Part shown: in pieces, positions 31,459 through 40,690 of the stretch
Numbering within the stretch: the stretch's first letter is position 1
Layout: the number at the start of each line of letters is the position of its first letter
NCBI RefSeq assembly: GCF_014645015.1
Contig: NZ_BMLC01000002.1
Span: 496,001-560,000, forward strand
DNA from: Salinibacterium xinjiangense
Lineage (GTDB): Bacteria > Actinomycetota > Actinomycetes > Actinomycetales > Microbacteriaceae
DNA length: 64,000 bases
Direction: 5' to 3'
Notes under the pieces: generated by a model
What the model saw: only the letters and a program-made list of their open reading frames with translations
Databases searched by the model: none
Told to the model about the DNA's origin: nothing
Made by a program: the position numbers and the translations under genes

Positions 31459-33033
31459 ATGACCGAGCATGTCATCGAGGTCGCCGCACCCCCTGTGGGA
31501 TCGCGGCGGCCTCCGCCTGCGCTGCTGGCGCTGGCGATCCTCGCGTGCGCTGTGTCGGCGATTCCGCTCGTCTACCTCCTCGTGCGGGTTTCCGGTGGCG
31601 CGCCGGACGAGATCGCCTCGATTCTTGCCCGGCCCCGGATGCCGGCGCTGTTGCTCAACACGGTGTCGCTCGTCGTCACCGTCACGCTCTCCTCGCTCGT
31701 GCTGGGCATGCTCACGGCCTTCCTGCTGGTGCGGGTGCGGCTTCGCGCCCAGCGGGTGTGGATCGTGCTCGCGGCACTGCCGCTCGCGGTGCCCTCATAC
31801 CTCGCGGCGTTCGGATGGCTGGCCCTTATTCCCGGAATGCAGGGGTTCTGGGGCTCCTTCTTCCTCCTGACAATTGTCTCCACCCCGTACGTGACTCTGC
31901 CGGTCGCAGCCGCGATCCGTGGTGGAACGACTGGGCTGGATGACGTCGCCCGCACCCTCGGGCACGGGCCATGGCGGGCTTTCTGGCTGGGCACATGGCC
32001 CCAGATCAGGCCTGCTGCTCTCGCTGGCTCACTGCTGGTAGCACTGTATGTGCTCTCGGAGTTCGGAGCGGTCGCGCTCATGCGCTACCCCGTGCTCACG
32101 ACTGCCATCCAGCAGGCGTACGGGGCGAGCTTCAATCGCAATTATGCGGCGATCCTGGCCATTATTCTCGTGGCGATCGCCATGATTCTCGTCTTTGGCG
32201 AGCAGCGTGCGAGAGGTCGTGTGCGGCGCCAGTTCGGAGCGGTCACCGGGGTGTCGCGAGTTCGTATGGTGTCGCTGCGTGCCGCTCGTATCCCGAGCTA
32301 CCTGTTGTTGGCGGTCGTTCCGACGTGTGCAGTCGGGATTCCGGTCTCCGTGCTCGTAGGTCGACTGTTGCAGGCGGAAACGCTGCGCGAACTGGACGTG
32401 CTCTCGCTGGGACAGGCCATCGCGAACACGCTGGGGCTGGCGCTCGGTGGTGCTGTGACTGCCGTGCTTCTCGCCATACCCATCGCGGCTCTTGCTGCGC
32501 GGTATCGCGGGCGCGTCGTGAGGGCCATCGAATCGACCGGATACCTCGCGCTCGGCCTGCCGGGAATCGTCGTAGGGCTCTCACTCGTGTTCTTCTCACT
32601 CGCGGTGATACCTGCGCTCTACCAGACGGCGATCGTGCTGACCTTCGCCTATGGCGTGCTGTTCATGCCCAAGGCAATCGGGGCAATCCGAAGCTCCGTG
32701 GCGCAGGTGCCGGAGTCTCTCTCCGATGTCGCCCGCACCCTCGGCTATAGCCGGTGGCAGACATGGCGACATGTCACGGTGAGACTCGCACGCCCCGGGA
32801 TCATGGCGGGGGCCATGCTCGTCGCGGTCACCGCCATGAAGGAGCTGCCCGCGACCCTACTGCTGCGGCCGACCGGCACCAATACGCTGGCCACGGAACT
32901 GTGGGCGCGCACCGATGTCTCGGCATATGGTGCCGCAGCTCCCTACGCCGCTGCGCTCGTGCTGGTGGCGTCAGTGCCGGCGTTCCTGCTGTCGGGTGCC
33001 CGGCGTGGCCGCACTGATGAGGTCCCGTCATGA
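31459..33033 (+). CDS. Iron(III) ABC transporter, fused permease
   Basis: 524 residues with about 12 membrane helices in two homologous halves, as in FbpB. Each half has an EAA-type loop contacting the ATPase: TGLDDVARTLGHGPWRAFWLGTWPQ (about 155-180) and PESLSDVARTLGYSRWQTWRHVTV (about 415-440). The gene begins 30 bases after the binding protein and ends with a 4-base overlap (ATGA, 33030-33033) with the ATPase, so translation is coupled. Confidence 0.93.
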   Translation: MTEHVIEVAAPPVGSRRPPPALLALAILACAVSAIPLVYLLVRVSGGAPDEIASILARPRMPALLLNTVSLVVTVTLSSLVLGMLTAFLLVRVRLRAQRVWIVLAALPLAVPSYLAAFGWLALIPGMQGFWGSFFLLTIVSTPYVTLPVAAAIRGGTTGLDDVARTLGHGPWRAFWLGTWPQIRPAALAGSLLVALYVLSEFGAVALMRYPVLTTAIQQAYGASFNRNYAAILAIILVAIAMILVFGEQRARGRVRRQFGAVTGVSRVRMVSLRAARIPSYLLLAVVPTCAVGIPVSVLVGRLLQAETLRELDVLSLGQAIANTLGLALGGAVTAVLLAIPIAALAARYRGRVVRAIESTGYLALGLPGIVVGLSLVFFSLAVIPALYQTAIVLTFAYGVLFMPKAIGAIRSSVAQVPESLSDVARTLGYSRWQTWRHVTVRLARPGIMAGAMLVAVTAMKELPATLLLRPTGTNTLATELWARTDVSAYGAAAPYAAALVLVASVPAFLLSGARRGRTDEVPS

Positions 33034-34103
33034 GCCAGCTCAGCCTGACCGACGTGGTGGTGGGTTTCGACGCCGAACCGGTGTTGCGTGGCATCACACT
33101 CGACGTGCCGAGTGGCGCGCTGGCGGCCGTGGTCGGTCCGAGCGGGTGCGGCAAGACCACCCTGCTGCGTACCATCGCCGGGCTCGTCCGAGCCAGGTCG
33201 GGGGAGATCAGGATTGGGCAGCGGATGATGGCTACCCATGGCATCCATCTGGCACCCGAGAAGCGCAGGGTCGGGTGGGTTCCGCAGGATGCCGCGCTGT
33301 TCCCTCACCTGACCGTCGCAGAGAATGTGGCCTTCGGGCTCGGCATCGGGACGCGCGCGGCCCGTCGCGCGGCGCGGGGCGCTGAAGTCGCGCGATTATT
33401 GGGGCTGGTGAGCCTCAGCGCACTGGCAGACCGACTGCCTTCGCAGCTTTCCGGCGGGCAGGCGCAGCGCGTCGCCCTCGCGCGGGCACTGGCCGTCAGT
33501 CCGGAGATTGTGCTGCTCGACGAACCCTTCGCGGCACTTGACCCCGTGCTGCGGGCCGAGCTGCGCGCCGAGGTTCGCGCCCTGCTCGCAGCCGAGGGTG
33601 TGACAGGAATCCTTGTCACCCATGACCAGGCTGAAGCCCTGTCGACCGCGGACTTCGTCGCTGTCATGAACGACGGTCAGCTTCTTCAATTCGGCACTCC
33701 GCGCGAGATCTACGAACGGCCGCGAGATCCGTGGGTAGCGGGCTTCGTCGGCGAGTCGAACCTTGTACGCGGAATGTGGAGCGATGGATTCGTCGAGTGC
33801 GTGCTAGGCCGTGTGGTCGCGCAGTGGGGTGGTGCGAGCACCGCCGTTCCGGTTGATGGGCAACCGGTGACGCTTCTCCTGAGACCTGAGCAGCTTGTGC
33901 TCGGCCCGGCGCCGACCATGCCCGCGGCGTTCTCGGCAACGGTCACCACGATGAGCTATGGCGGCCACGATGTGCTTGTGGGCCTCATGCTCGCCGATGG
34001 CACTCGCATGATCTCTCGGGTCGTGTCGGCAGGCGCCCTCTCTGCGGGTGCGCCGGTGACGGCGTCAGTCTCAGGGCCAGCGCTGGCGTTCTCACCGCAG
34101 TAA
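33030..34103 (+). CDS. Iron(III) ABC transporter, ATP-binding protein
   Basis: 357 residues. Walker A is GPSGCGKTTLL, the Q-loop GWVPQDAALF, the signature LSGGQAQRVALARAL, Walker B IVLLDEPFAALD, and the H-loop LVTHDQAEAL. The C-terminal 110 residues form a TOBE-like regulatory domain (LLLRPEQLVL), as in FbpC. It drives uptake through the fused permease upstream. No obvious hairpin terminator follows. Confidence 0.95.
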   Translation: MSQLSLTDVVVGFDAEPVLRGITLDVPSGALAAVVGPSGCGKTTLLRTIAGLVRARSGEIRIGQRMMATHGIHLAPEKRRVGWVPQDAALFPHLTVAENVAFGLGIGTRAARRAARGAEVARLLGLVSLSALADRLPSQLSGGQAQRVALARALAVSPEIVLLDEPFAALDPVLRAELRAEVRALLAAEGVTGILVTHDQAEALSTADFVAVMNDGQLLQFGTPREIYERPRDPWVAGFVGESNLVRGMWSDGFVECVLGRVVAQWGGASTAVPVDGQPVTLLLRPEQLVLGPAPTMPAAFSATVTTMSYGGHDVLVGLMLADGTRMISRVVSAGALSAGAPVTASVSGPALAFSPQ

Positions 34104-34253
34104 TACGCGTCGAGGGCCGTAACCTCCGCACCACGCCACCCCGGCTACCGGCACGATGGCGGTGCGCCGGCTTATCGGAAGAGTCTCACTCCAACAAGCG
34201 CGATCTCGACAGCCCGCTGGCAGGTTCCGGGGTGCACCGCCAGAACCCAGCTC

Positions 34254-35402
34254 TCACGCGAACGCAGAAGCCATGCGCTCCACGGCTTCCTCGAGCACAG
34301 TCGGGTCGCAGGCGAAGTTGATGCGAGCGTGGCCGCGGCCCGCCGCGCCGAATGCGGGCCCGGAGTTGAGGGCGACCCTGGCATCCTGCAGCACCCGCTC
34401 CGCCGGATCCATTCCGAAGCCCAGGTCTCTGAAGTCGAGCCACCCGAGGTAGGTTGCGGTTGGGCGGCGGTAGTGCACGACCGGCAGCTTGCGGTGCAGC
34501 AGGTGAGCGAGCAGTGCGTCGTTGCGCATAATCCGGGAGATCGTGGCGTCGAGCCATTCCTCGTCGCCATAGGCCGCAACATTGGCATGCAGGCCCAGGA
34601 TGCTCGTGCGTGACGCGACCTCCTGGGGGAACCTGTCGAGCATGGCGAGCGTGCGGGCATCCGACGGCACCATCAGGGCGCACTTCATCCCCGCCATGTT
34701 CCAGCCTTTGCTGGCGGAGGTGACGGTGACGGAGCGCGCACCGACCTCGGCGGCGACGGTTGCGAACGGCGTGAATACCGCGCCGTGATGGGTGAGCGGC
34801 GCGTGCACCTCGTCGGCGATGACGAGCACGTCATGCCTGGCTGCGAGCATCGCGAGGTCTACGAGCGCCTCGCGGTCGTGCGGAACCCCGAGCGGATTGT
34901 GCGGATTGCAGAGCAGCACAGCGCGAGCACCAGCGATAAAGGCCTCCTCGATGCGCGCGAGATCCAGCTGCCAGCCTTCGACGCGTTCGAGCATGGGCAC
35001 ATCGACGAGCGGCAGTCCCGCCTCCTCCACCAGCTCGAAGAACGGCGGGTAGACGGGCGAGCACACGACGACGGGGGAGCCGGATGCTACGCCGAACCGC
35101 AGGCTCTCGACGATGCCGACGCTCACATCCGTCGCCACGCGCACCCAGGCCGGATCCACTGTCCACCCCCAGCGCCGCTGGGCGAACCGGGAGAACGCGT
35201 CGGCGAGTGGCCCCGCCGAGTCGATGTAGCCCAGGTCGGAGGTTCTCACCCGCTCGATGATCGCCTCGCGGATGCGTTCAGATACCGGATAGTCCATCTC
35301 GGCGACGAACAGTGGCAACACGCCCTCCGGATAGCGGGTCCACTTGAGGGACGAGCGCGACGACCTGAGAAGATCCGCCGGGCCGGATGAGGCGATGGAC
35401 AT
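34254..35402 (-). CDS. MalY/PatB-family cystathionine beta-lyase-like aminotransferase
   Basis: 382 residues from ATG at 35402 (GTG at 35438 is also possible). A fold-type I PLP enzyme: LKWTRYPEGVLPLFVAEMDY near the N-terminus is typical of PatB/MalY. NPHNPLGVPHDREAL and IADEVHAPL are also present, and the Schiff-base Lys is in SASKGWNMAG. ARINFACDPTVLEEAVERM ends it. Members cleave C-S bonds of cystathionine or related amino acids. Regulators and partner genes are absent, so substrate choice is open. Confidence 0.88.
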   Translation of the reverse strand: MSIASSGPADLLRSSRSSLKWTRYPEGVLPLFVAEMDYPVSERIREAIIERVRTSDLGYIDSAGPLADAFSRFAQRRWGWTVDPAWVRVATDVSVGIVESLRFGVASGSPVVVCSPVYPPFFELVEEAGLPLVDVPMLERVEGWQLDLARIEEAFIAGARAVLLCNPHNPLGVPHDREALVDLAMLAARHDVLVIADEVHAPLTHHGAVFTPFATVAAEVGARSVTVTSASKGWNMAGMKCALMVPSDARTLAMLDRFPQEVASRTSILGLHANVAAYGDEEWLDATISRIMRNDALLAHLLHRKLPVVHYRRPTATYLGWLDFRDLGFGMDPAERVLQDARVALNSGPAFGAAGRGHARINFACDPTVLEEAVERMASAFA

Positions 35403-35517
35403 GACCCAAGCCTGCGCCACATCGGCGATCCGCGCCACTGCGGCGCGTCATCCGGAGTCGCACGGGGCAAGCCAGACCGAGTGTTTGCTCGACGCCAGTC
35501 CCGGGCCTATCGTCATT

Positions 35518-35814
35518 TCATGGCACCGGATAGCAGAGGAATCGCGTCCACCAGTAGATCGTCACGGCTACCCTCAGGGCTGCAGCGATCCACAGGTTGA
35601 CGACCCGAAATCGAAGCACGGTGAAGATCGCGGCAAGCGCCGTGAGGAATGCTGCTCCGGATAGGGAGATCCATTCCATTCGGACGCGGTCGGGGTAAAG
35701 ATCGATGTAGCGTTTGTCCGGGATCTCCGCGCCGCCGATCGGCGACAGCCCCAGCGACGCTGCTCGAATGGTATGGCACATCCAGTCAGATTGCGGCCCG
35801 GAAGATCTGCGCAC
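35518..35814 (-). CDS. Possible small two-helix membrane protein
   Basis: 98 codons. The C-terminal half has two hydrophobic stretches (ISLSGAAFLTALAAIFTVL and LWIAAALRVAVTIYWW) linked by a basic turn. A second in-frame ATG at 35781 is equally likely. Neither start has a clear ribosome-binding site and the N-terminus is unstructured. It is the only candidate in the 512 bases between 35403 and 35914, and may not be real. Confidence 0.28.
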   Translation of the reverse strand: MRRSSGPQSDWMCHTIRAASLGLSPIGGAEIPDKRYIDLYPDRVRMEWISLSGAAFLTALAAIFTVLRFRVVNLWIAAALRVAVTIYWWTRFLCYPVP

Positions 35815-35870
35815 CGGTTAAATTCCGGGCGGCGGGAATACTCCAGCACTCTATGCGTTTGTATTGACTA

Positions 35871-35904
35871 GCCGTACACAACACTCAGCCGTACACACCA
35901 CTCA
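35871..35904. promoter_or_regulatory. Tandem 17-bp repeat upstream of MhqO-like gene
   Basis: GCCGTACACAACACTCA at 35871-35887 is followed at once by GCCGTACACACCACTCA at 35888-35904; one base differs. The repeat ends 10 bases before the start codon of the glyoxalase-fold gene. Two direct repeats at this place suggest a repressor operator, though chance duplication is possible. TTGACT at 35864-35869 may be a -35 element. Confidence 0.5.
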
Positions 35905-35914
35905 GGGAGAAATC

Positions 35915-36883
35915 ATGGTCGCCGCTACCTCCGGTCTTCATCACGTCACCGCGATTGGTGGGGATCCGCAGAAGAACATCGACTTCTACATCACCGGGCT
36001 GGGGCTGCGGCTCGTCAAGCGCACCGTCAACTTCGACGATCCGAGCACGTACCACCTCTACTACGGCGACGAGGCTGGCCAGCCCGGTTCGCTCATGACG
36101 TTCTTCCCGTGGAAGGGTGTGCCCAAGGGCCGCATCGGTGCAGGGCAGTCGACCTCGACCGCATTCTCGGTACCTGCCGGAAGCCTCGGCTGGTGGAGCG
36201 AGCACTTCGCTGCGCTCGGCGTCTCGAGCGAGATCACCACGGAAGGTTCAGAAGAGGAACGCCTCTCGCTGCGCGACCCCGACGGCCTGCAGCTCGACCT
36301 CATTGCAAGCTCCATCGCCGATCCCCGCAATCCGTGGGATTCGGCATCCGTGCCTGCCGAATACGCCGTTCGCGGCCAGCACTCCTCTGTGCTGACGGTT
36401 CAGGATGCCGCAGGCACCGTCGCGCTTCTCACCGACGACCTCGGGCTCAAGGTCGTGTCTGAGGTCGGGGATCGCACCCGGCTCGCCGCCGGGGATGCGC
36501 TGCCCGGCAACATCGTCGACGTGATCTCCGACCCCTCCGCTCCCGTCGGGCTGACGGCCGGAGGCACCGTGCACCACATTGCGTTCCGTGTGCCGGACCA
36601 CGAGACCCAGGAGCTCTGGCGCCAGGACCTGGTCAGCCGTGGGCACCAGGTCACGGCAATCCTCGACCGGCAGTACTTCACCTCGATCTACTTCAGGGAG
36701 CCGGGTGGGGTGCTGTTCGAGATCGCTACAGATACACCCGGATTCGACATCGACGAGCCGCTGCTCGAACTCGGCCGCAGCCTGAAGCTTCCGCCGTGGC
36801 TGGAACCGTCGCGCGACGACATCGAGCACGCGGTCATCCCAATCGTGGTGCCCGGGGAGAACAACCCGGCCGACCATGGCTGA
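35915..36883 (+). CDS. VOC-family ring-cleaving dioxygenase-like protein (MhqO-like)
   Basis: 322 residues with AGGGAG upstream. Two glyoxalase/VOC repeats: GLHHVTAIGGDPQKNIDFY in the first, and VHHIAFRVPDHETQ with GGVLFEIATD in the second. Predicted metal ligands are the histidines of LHHVTAI and VHHIAF and the Glu of LFEIA. The layout matches Bacillus MhqO/MhqA, which act in quinone and electrophile resistance by ring cleavage. It overlaps the next gene, a MhqD-like hydrolase, by 8 bases, which strengthens this reading. Substrate unproved. Confidence 0.87.
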   Translation: MVAATSGLHHVTAIGGDPQKNIDFYITGLGLRLVKRTVNFDDPSTYHLYYGDEAGQPGSLMTFFPWKGVPKGRIGAGQSTSTAFSVPAGSLGWWSEHFAALGVSSEITTEGSEEERLSLRDPDGLQLDLIASSIADPRNPWDSASVPAEYAVRGQHSSVLTVQDAAGTVALLTDDLGLKVVSEVGDRTRLAAGDALPGNIVDVISDPSAPVGLTAGGTVHHIAFRVPDHETQELWRQDLVSRGHQVTAILDRQYFTSIYFREPGGVLFEIATDTPGFDIDEPLLELGRSLKLPPWLEPSRDDIEHAVIPIVVPGENNPADHG

Positions 36884-37490
36884 CCTTGAGAGTTGGCCGC
36901 ACCTGTTCGAGGCGGGAGATGGGCCTGTGCTGCTCGCACTGCACGGCACGGGCGGCAACGAGCGTGACATCCTGCCGCTGGCGCGAGCCATCGACGAGAC
37001 GGCAGCCGTGCTCGCGCCCCGCGGGCAGGTGACGGAGGGCGGTGCGCTGCGCTGGTTCCGGCGCCTCGCCGAAGGAGTCTTCGACGTGGATGACGTGGTC
37101 ACTCGCGCGAGCGACCTCGCGGAGTTCGTGGAGTGGGCCGTCGAGCATTACGGGCTGGAAGGTCGTCGCATCGTCGCTGTCGGATTCTCCAACGGCGCGA
37201 ACGTGGGCCTTGCGACGGCAGCCCTGCACCCGCAGGTGCTCCCGGAAGCCATCGCATTCTCGGGCATGTACCCGTTCGGGGACCGGCCGTTGACGACCAG
37301 CCTCGACCGAAGCAGGATGCTGCTGGCCAACGGCACGGCAGATCCGATGGCCCCGAGCCCGAGTGTGGCAAAGCTCGCGACCGAGCTCGGTGAGCAGGGG
37401 GCCAAGGTCACCCGCCACGAGCGGCCCGGCGGCCATGGGATCGATTCGGGGGACGTGGACGCGGCACGGGAGTGGCTGCGCGGGCTGTAG
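36876..37490 (+). CDS. MhqD-like carboxylesterase/phospholipase
   Basis: 204 residues, alpha/beta hydrolase fold. It begins with VLLALHGTGGNERDILPLA, the oxyanion-hole region. The nucleophile Ser is in GFSNGAN, the Asp in NGTADPMAP, and the His in ERPGGHGI. MhqD of Bacillus sits with MhqO in the quinone-inducible mhqNOD operon; here the order is MhqO-like then MhqD-like with an 8-base overlap. It may hydrolyse products of ring cleavage or of a glutathione-like conjugate. After the stop there is a short direct duplication (GTAGTCAGG near 37489 and 37508). Confidence 0.87.
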   Translation: MADLESWPHLFEAGDGPVLLALHGTGGNERDILPLARAIDETAAVLAPRGQVTEGGALRWFRRLAEGVFDVDDVVTRASDLAEFVEWAVEHYGLEGRRIVAVGFSNGANVGLATAALHPQVLPEAIAFSGMYPFGDRPLTTSLDRSRMLLANGTADPMAPSPSVAKLATELGEQGAKVTRHERPGGHGIDSGDVDAAREWLRGL

Positions 37491-37511
37491 TCAGGCCTTC
37501 CGATGCTGTAG

Positions 37512-38561
37512 TCAGGCTTTCCGAAGCAGGTCCCGTGCCGCCTCGACGGCCTCTACCCGGCCCTGCCGAGTGGATGCCACGGGCGCGATCATCACGGTCG
37601 TCACCCCGGATGCGACCAGGGCTGACAGGCGCCGCGCGACCTCGGCGGCTGTTCCGATGAGGCACGTCTCGCGCACGAGGTCGTCTGGGAGGGCATCCGC
37701 TGCCGCCTGCTTCTCACCGGCAAGGTAGAGCTCCTGCACCCGCGCGGCCTCATCGCCGTAGCCGTAGCGCGTCGCCAGGTCGTTGTAGAAGTTCGCCCCG
37801 ATTGCTCCCATGCCTCCGACATACAGCGCGACCCGCTGGCGATGGGCCTCGAGCACCTGCTCGTCGTCGCCGATGAAGAAGGGCGTGGAGACCATCACAT
37901 CGAGCGCTGCCAGTTGCGGGCTGCGTTTTGCGGTGCCCTCGGCCAGCGCTTCTCCCCAGGCCAAGTGGGCCTTCTGCGGGTGATAGAGCAGCGGTAGCCA
38001 GCCATCCGCAATCTCAGCGGCCTGCGCCACCGCCCTGGGAGTCAGGGCGGCGAGCGCGATCGGGATGCTGCTGCGCACAGGCGTGTTGATCAGTTTGAGA
38101 GGCTTGCCGAGCCCGGTTCCTTCGACTGCGGTGAGGGGGATCGTGTAGTGCTTGCCGGAGTGGATAAGTTTCTCTCGACGCCAGACGGCCCGGCAGATCT
38201 CGACGGTCTCGCGCAGGCGGCCGAGCGGGGCGGTGAACGGAACACCGTGGAATCCCTCGATCACCTGCCCGCCCGATGATCCGAGCCCCAGCTCGAACCG
38301 CCCGTCCGACATCGAGTCGAGACTCGCGGCGGTCATGGCGATCAGCGTGGGGGTGCGGGAGTAGATCGGAATGACTCCCGACGACAACCCGATGGTGGAT
38401 GTCACTGCCGCCAGGTAACCGAGCCGGCTCACCGCGTCGAAGGAGTACGCCTCCGCGACCGAGACGATATCGGCACCGGCCCGTTCGAATTCGATGACGT
38501 CGAGGCTGGCTTCGATGAAGTCATCCGAGTAGTCGACGATCACGCCGAGTCGTGCGCTCAT
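37512..38561 (-). CDS. LLM-family flavin/F420-dependent oxidoreductase
   Basis: 349 residues, luciferase-like monooxygenase TIM barrel. Landmarks are FERAGADIVSVAEAYSFDAVSRLGYLAAVT near the N-terminus, IGLSSGVIPIYSRTPTLIAMTAASLDSMSDGRFELGLG (flavin-binding), and PIALAALTPRAVAQAAEIADGWLPLLYHP. It matches F420-dependent members common in actinobacteria. It converges on the hydrolase gene, 21 bases apart. The substrate cannot be read from sequence. Confidence 0.87.
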   Translation of the reverse strand: MSARLGVIVDYSDDFIEASLDVIEFERAGADIVSVAEAYSFDAVSRLGYLAAVTSTIGLSSGVIPIYSRTPTLIAMTAASLDSMSDGRFELGLGSSGGQVIEGFHGVPFTAPLGRLRETVEICRAVWRREKLIHSGKHYTIPLTAVEGTGLGKPLKLINTPVRSSIPIALAALTPRAVAQAAEIADGWLPLLYHPQKAHLAWGEALAEGTAKRSPQLAALDVMVSTPFFIGDDEQVLEAHRQRVALYVGGMGAIGANFYNDLATRYGYGDEAARVQELYLAGEKQAAADALPDDLVRETCLIGTAAEVARRLSALVASGVTTVMIAPVASTRQGRVEAVEAARDLLRKA

Positions 38562-38623
38562 CGCTGTCCGAGCCTCATCGCTGTTGGGGCGTCATCGTCA
38601 TGAGCCAACGCTAGCCTGATCGG

Positions 38624-39793
38624 GTGGTTGAGACAGTGCTGGGGCCGTGGGCCAAGTCATTCCCGCCGTCGAGCTGGGGACAGTCGATCCGCCAGTTCGT
38701 GCAGTCCCAGGCTCGGCTCTCGCACTTCGCCACCCCGTTACTCACGATCGATCACAGCGCCACCAGGCACAACGTCGGAGTGATGGCGGCCTGGCTGGCC
38801 GAGCGCGGCCTCCAGATCGCTCCCCATGGTAAAACGACCATGGCGCCGCAACTGTGGCAGCAGCTTCTCGACGGTGGCGCATGGGGTATCACGCTCGCGA
38901 CGGCCTGGCAGGTGCAGCTCGCGCGATCCTTCGGCTTCTCGCGCATCATCATGGCGAACCAGTTGATCGATCCGGTTGGCCTGGCCTGGCTGAAGGCCGA
39001 GCTGGTCGACCCTGGCTTCGAGTTCGTCTGCTGGGTCGACAGCGTGGATGCCGTGGAGCTGATGCGGCGCGGGCTCGCGGGCGCCGCTCGCCCCGTGAAC
39101 GTCGCGATCGAGCTCGGTGCGGCGGGCGGACGTACGGGAGCGCGCTCTACCCAGGAGGCTCTCGCCGTGGCCGCCGCCATCGAAGCAGCCCCCGAACTGA
39201 GACTCGGCGGCGTTGCCGGGTACGAGGGCTCATACGCAAACGACAGGAGCGAAAGCTCGGTCGCGGCCGTCCGTCGATATCTCGACGAGCTCGTCTCGCT
39301 GCACGACGCGATCCGGTGGGAGGCCAAACCCATCGTCACCGCGGGCGGCAGCGCGTTCTTCGACCTGGTCGGCGACGCACTCGCGCCGTTGAGCGACAGG
39401 GCCACGGTCATCCTGCGATCGGGTGCGTACCAACTTCAGGATGAGGGCTTCTATGGCGCGCTCACGCCTCTACCGCAACTGCGATCGGCCGTGCACGGCT
39501 GGGCGCGCGTGCTTTCTCGGCCAGAGCCGACGCTGGCAATTCTCGATGGTGGCAAGCGGGACTTTCCCTATGACCTCGGCCTGCCCGCCACCAGCTTCGG
39601 CCGCGTCGACAGGGTCAACGACCAGCATGCCTACCTCCCCGTGACTGGTGAAGGTCTTTCCATCGGGGACGTGCTCAAAATGAGACTGTCACACCCGTGC
39701 ACAGCGTTCGACAAGTGGCGCGCCATCCCGGTGATCGACGATTCAGGAGTCGACGATCCGACGGTGGTCGACATCGTCACGACCTACTTCTGA
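38624..39793 (+). CDS. PLP-dependent D-threonine aldolase / D-serine dehydratase-like protein
   Basis: 389 residues from GTG. It has an N-terminal alanine-racemase-type barrel with PLP Lys in APHGKTTMAPQLW (about residue 69). The C-terminal domain has SHPCTAFDKW, which matches the metal-binding His/Cys (Zn) site of eukaryotic-type D-serine dehydratase and related D-threonine aldolases. It therefore acts on a D-amino acid, by aldol cleavage or dehydration. It is divergent from the LLM gene (62 bases). Which of the two reactions applies is not settled by eye. Confidence 0.82.
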   Translation: MVETVLGPWAKSFPPSSWGQSIRQFVQSQARLSHFATPLLTIDHSATRHNVGVMAAWLAERGLQIAPHGKTTMAPQLWQQLLDGGAWGITLATAWQVQLARSFGFSRIIMANQLIDPVGLAWLKAELVDPGFEFVCWVDSVDAVELMRRGLAGAARPVNVAIELGAAGGRTGARSTQEALAVAAAIEAAPELRLGGVAGYEGSYANDRSESSVAAVRRYLDELVSLHDAIRWEAKPIVTAGGSAFFDLVGDALAPLSDRATVILRSGAYQLQDEGFYGALTPLPQLRSAVHGWARVLSRPEPTLAILDGGKRDFPYDLGLPATSFGRVDRVNDQHAYLPVTGEGLSIGDVLKMRLSHPCTAFDKWRAIPVIDDSGVDDPTVVDIVTTYF

Positions 39794-39804
39794 GTCAGAG
39801 CAGG

Positions 39805-40461
39805 CTACGGCAGCCACGGCGCCGGGTCGGTCTTCGAGCCATTCACCCAGACCTCGAAGTGGAGGTGGGCGACAGTCACGTACCCGGTGTCTCCGACTGA
39901 TCCGATCATCTGGCCTGCTTCGACGGCCTGGCCCGCAGACACGAGCTGGGAACCGGTGATCATGTGGGAGTACAGCGTGGTGACGCCGCCGCCATGGTCG
40001 ATCTGCACGTACTGGCCCCAGCCGCCATCCTGTGAGACAGCGCTGACGACACCGGGTGATGCTGCGACGATCGGCTGGCCGTAGCCAGCCATGATGTCAA
40101 TTCCACCGTGGAACTCCGAACCGCGGTAGCCGAAGCCGTCGTTGACGCCGCCGGAGGCTGGCCACACGGCGAGCTTGCCTGTCACGTTGGAGTAGGCGAC
40201 GGTGAACTGCGGAACAGCGATGGGCTCAGGCGGTGGTGGAGGTGGCGGCGGGTCTGTGATGCTGAAGCCGTCGCGGGCGGCCGGCGCGGATATTGCCGCC
40301 GATGCGACGAGGGCCTGCGGGTCTGCCGTGCGAGCACTCGCGTTCGACGCGGCTCCAGCCTCGGCGAAGGCCACCTGCGGGGATCCGGGGAGAGCTGAGG
40401 TGGGGATACTTGCACCCATGACCAGCGCAGCGACGGCGCAGATTGTCAGTGTTCGTTTCAC
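39805..40461 (-). CDS. Secreted M23-family peptidase (LytM-like)
   Basis: 218 residues from GTG at 40461, which begins the signal peptide KRTLTICAVAALVMGASIPTSA; the longer frame to 40569 would add an unlikely leader. After an Ala-rich region and a Pro-rich linker (about residues 74-82), the peptidase domain shows the zinc site FHGGIDIMAG (HxxxD) and VAHLHFEV (HxH), both intact. It should cleave peptidoglycan peptide bridges outside the membrane. The gene is monocistronic with a long leader. Confidence 0.9.
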   Translation of the reverse strand: MKRTLTICAVAALVMGASIPTSALPGSPQVAFAEAGAASNASARTADPQALVASAAISAPAARDGFSITDPPPPPPPPEPIAVPQFTVAYSNVTGKLAVWPASGGVNDGFGYRGSEFHGGIDIMAGYGQPIVAASPGVVSAVSQDGGWGQYVQIDHGGGVTTLYSHMITGSQLVSAGQAVEAGQMIGSVGDTGYVTVAHLHFEVWVNGSKTDPAPWLP

Positions 40462-40640
40462 GAATCTCGTTTCGGGTTTGCGTGCGCCCGGGATGGACAC
40501 CGTCAGTTGAAACCATGTTTCGCCACCCTGGTTGCGACCGCTTGTGGCGGGCTCGGTAACCGGTGGCACTGACGACCGTTTTGCTGCGACCGGGGCCGAA
40601 GCGTCTAAACGGGACCCTTAAAGTTACATTCCCATCACAA
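40462..40640 (-). promoter_or_regulatory. Promoter and long 5' leader of the M23 peptidase
   Basis: On the minus strand, TTGTGT and TAACTT, 17 bases apart (about 40648-40620), form a plausible -35/-10 pair. Transcription would start near 40612, giving a leader of about 150 bases. Such leaders before cell-wall hydrolases in actinobacteria often hold a ydaO (c-di-AMP) riboswitch. Here I see some pieces that could belong to one (CCGAGCCCGCC, GGGTGGCGAAAC), but the diagnostic GGGGTGAAT-like and CAGCTAACC-like parts are missing. Structure unproved. Confidence 0.35.
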
Positions 40641-40690
40641 AAGACACAACTGTGAGGACGAAGTCGTGCGTAATTCCGGCCTCGACGGCG

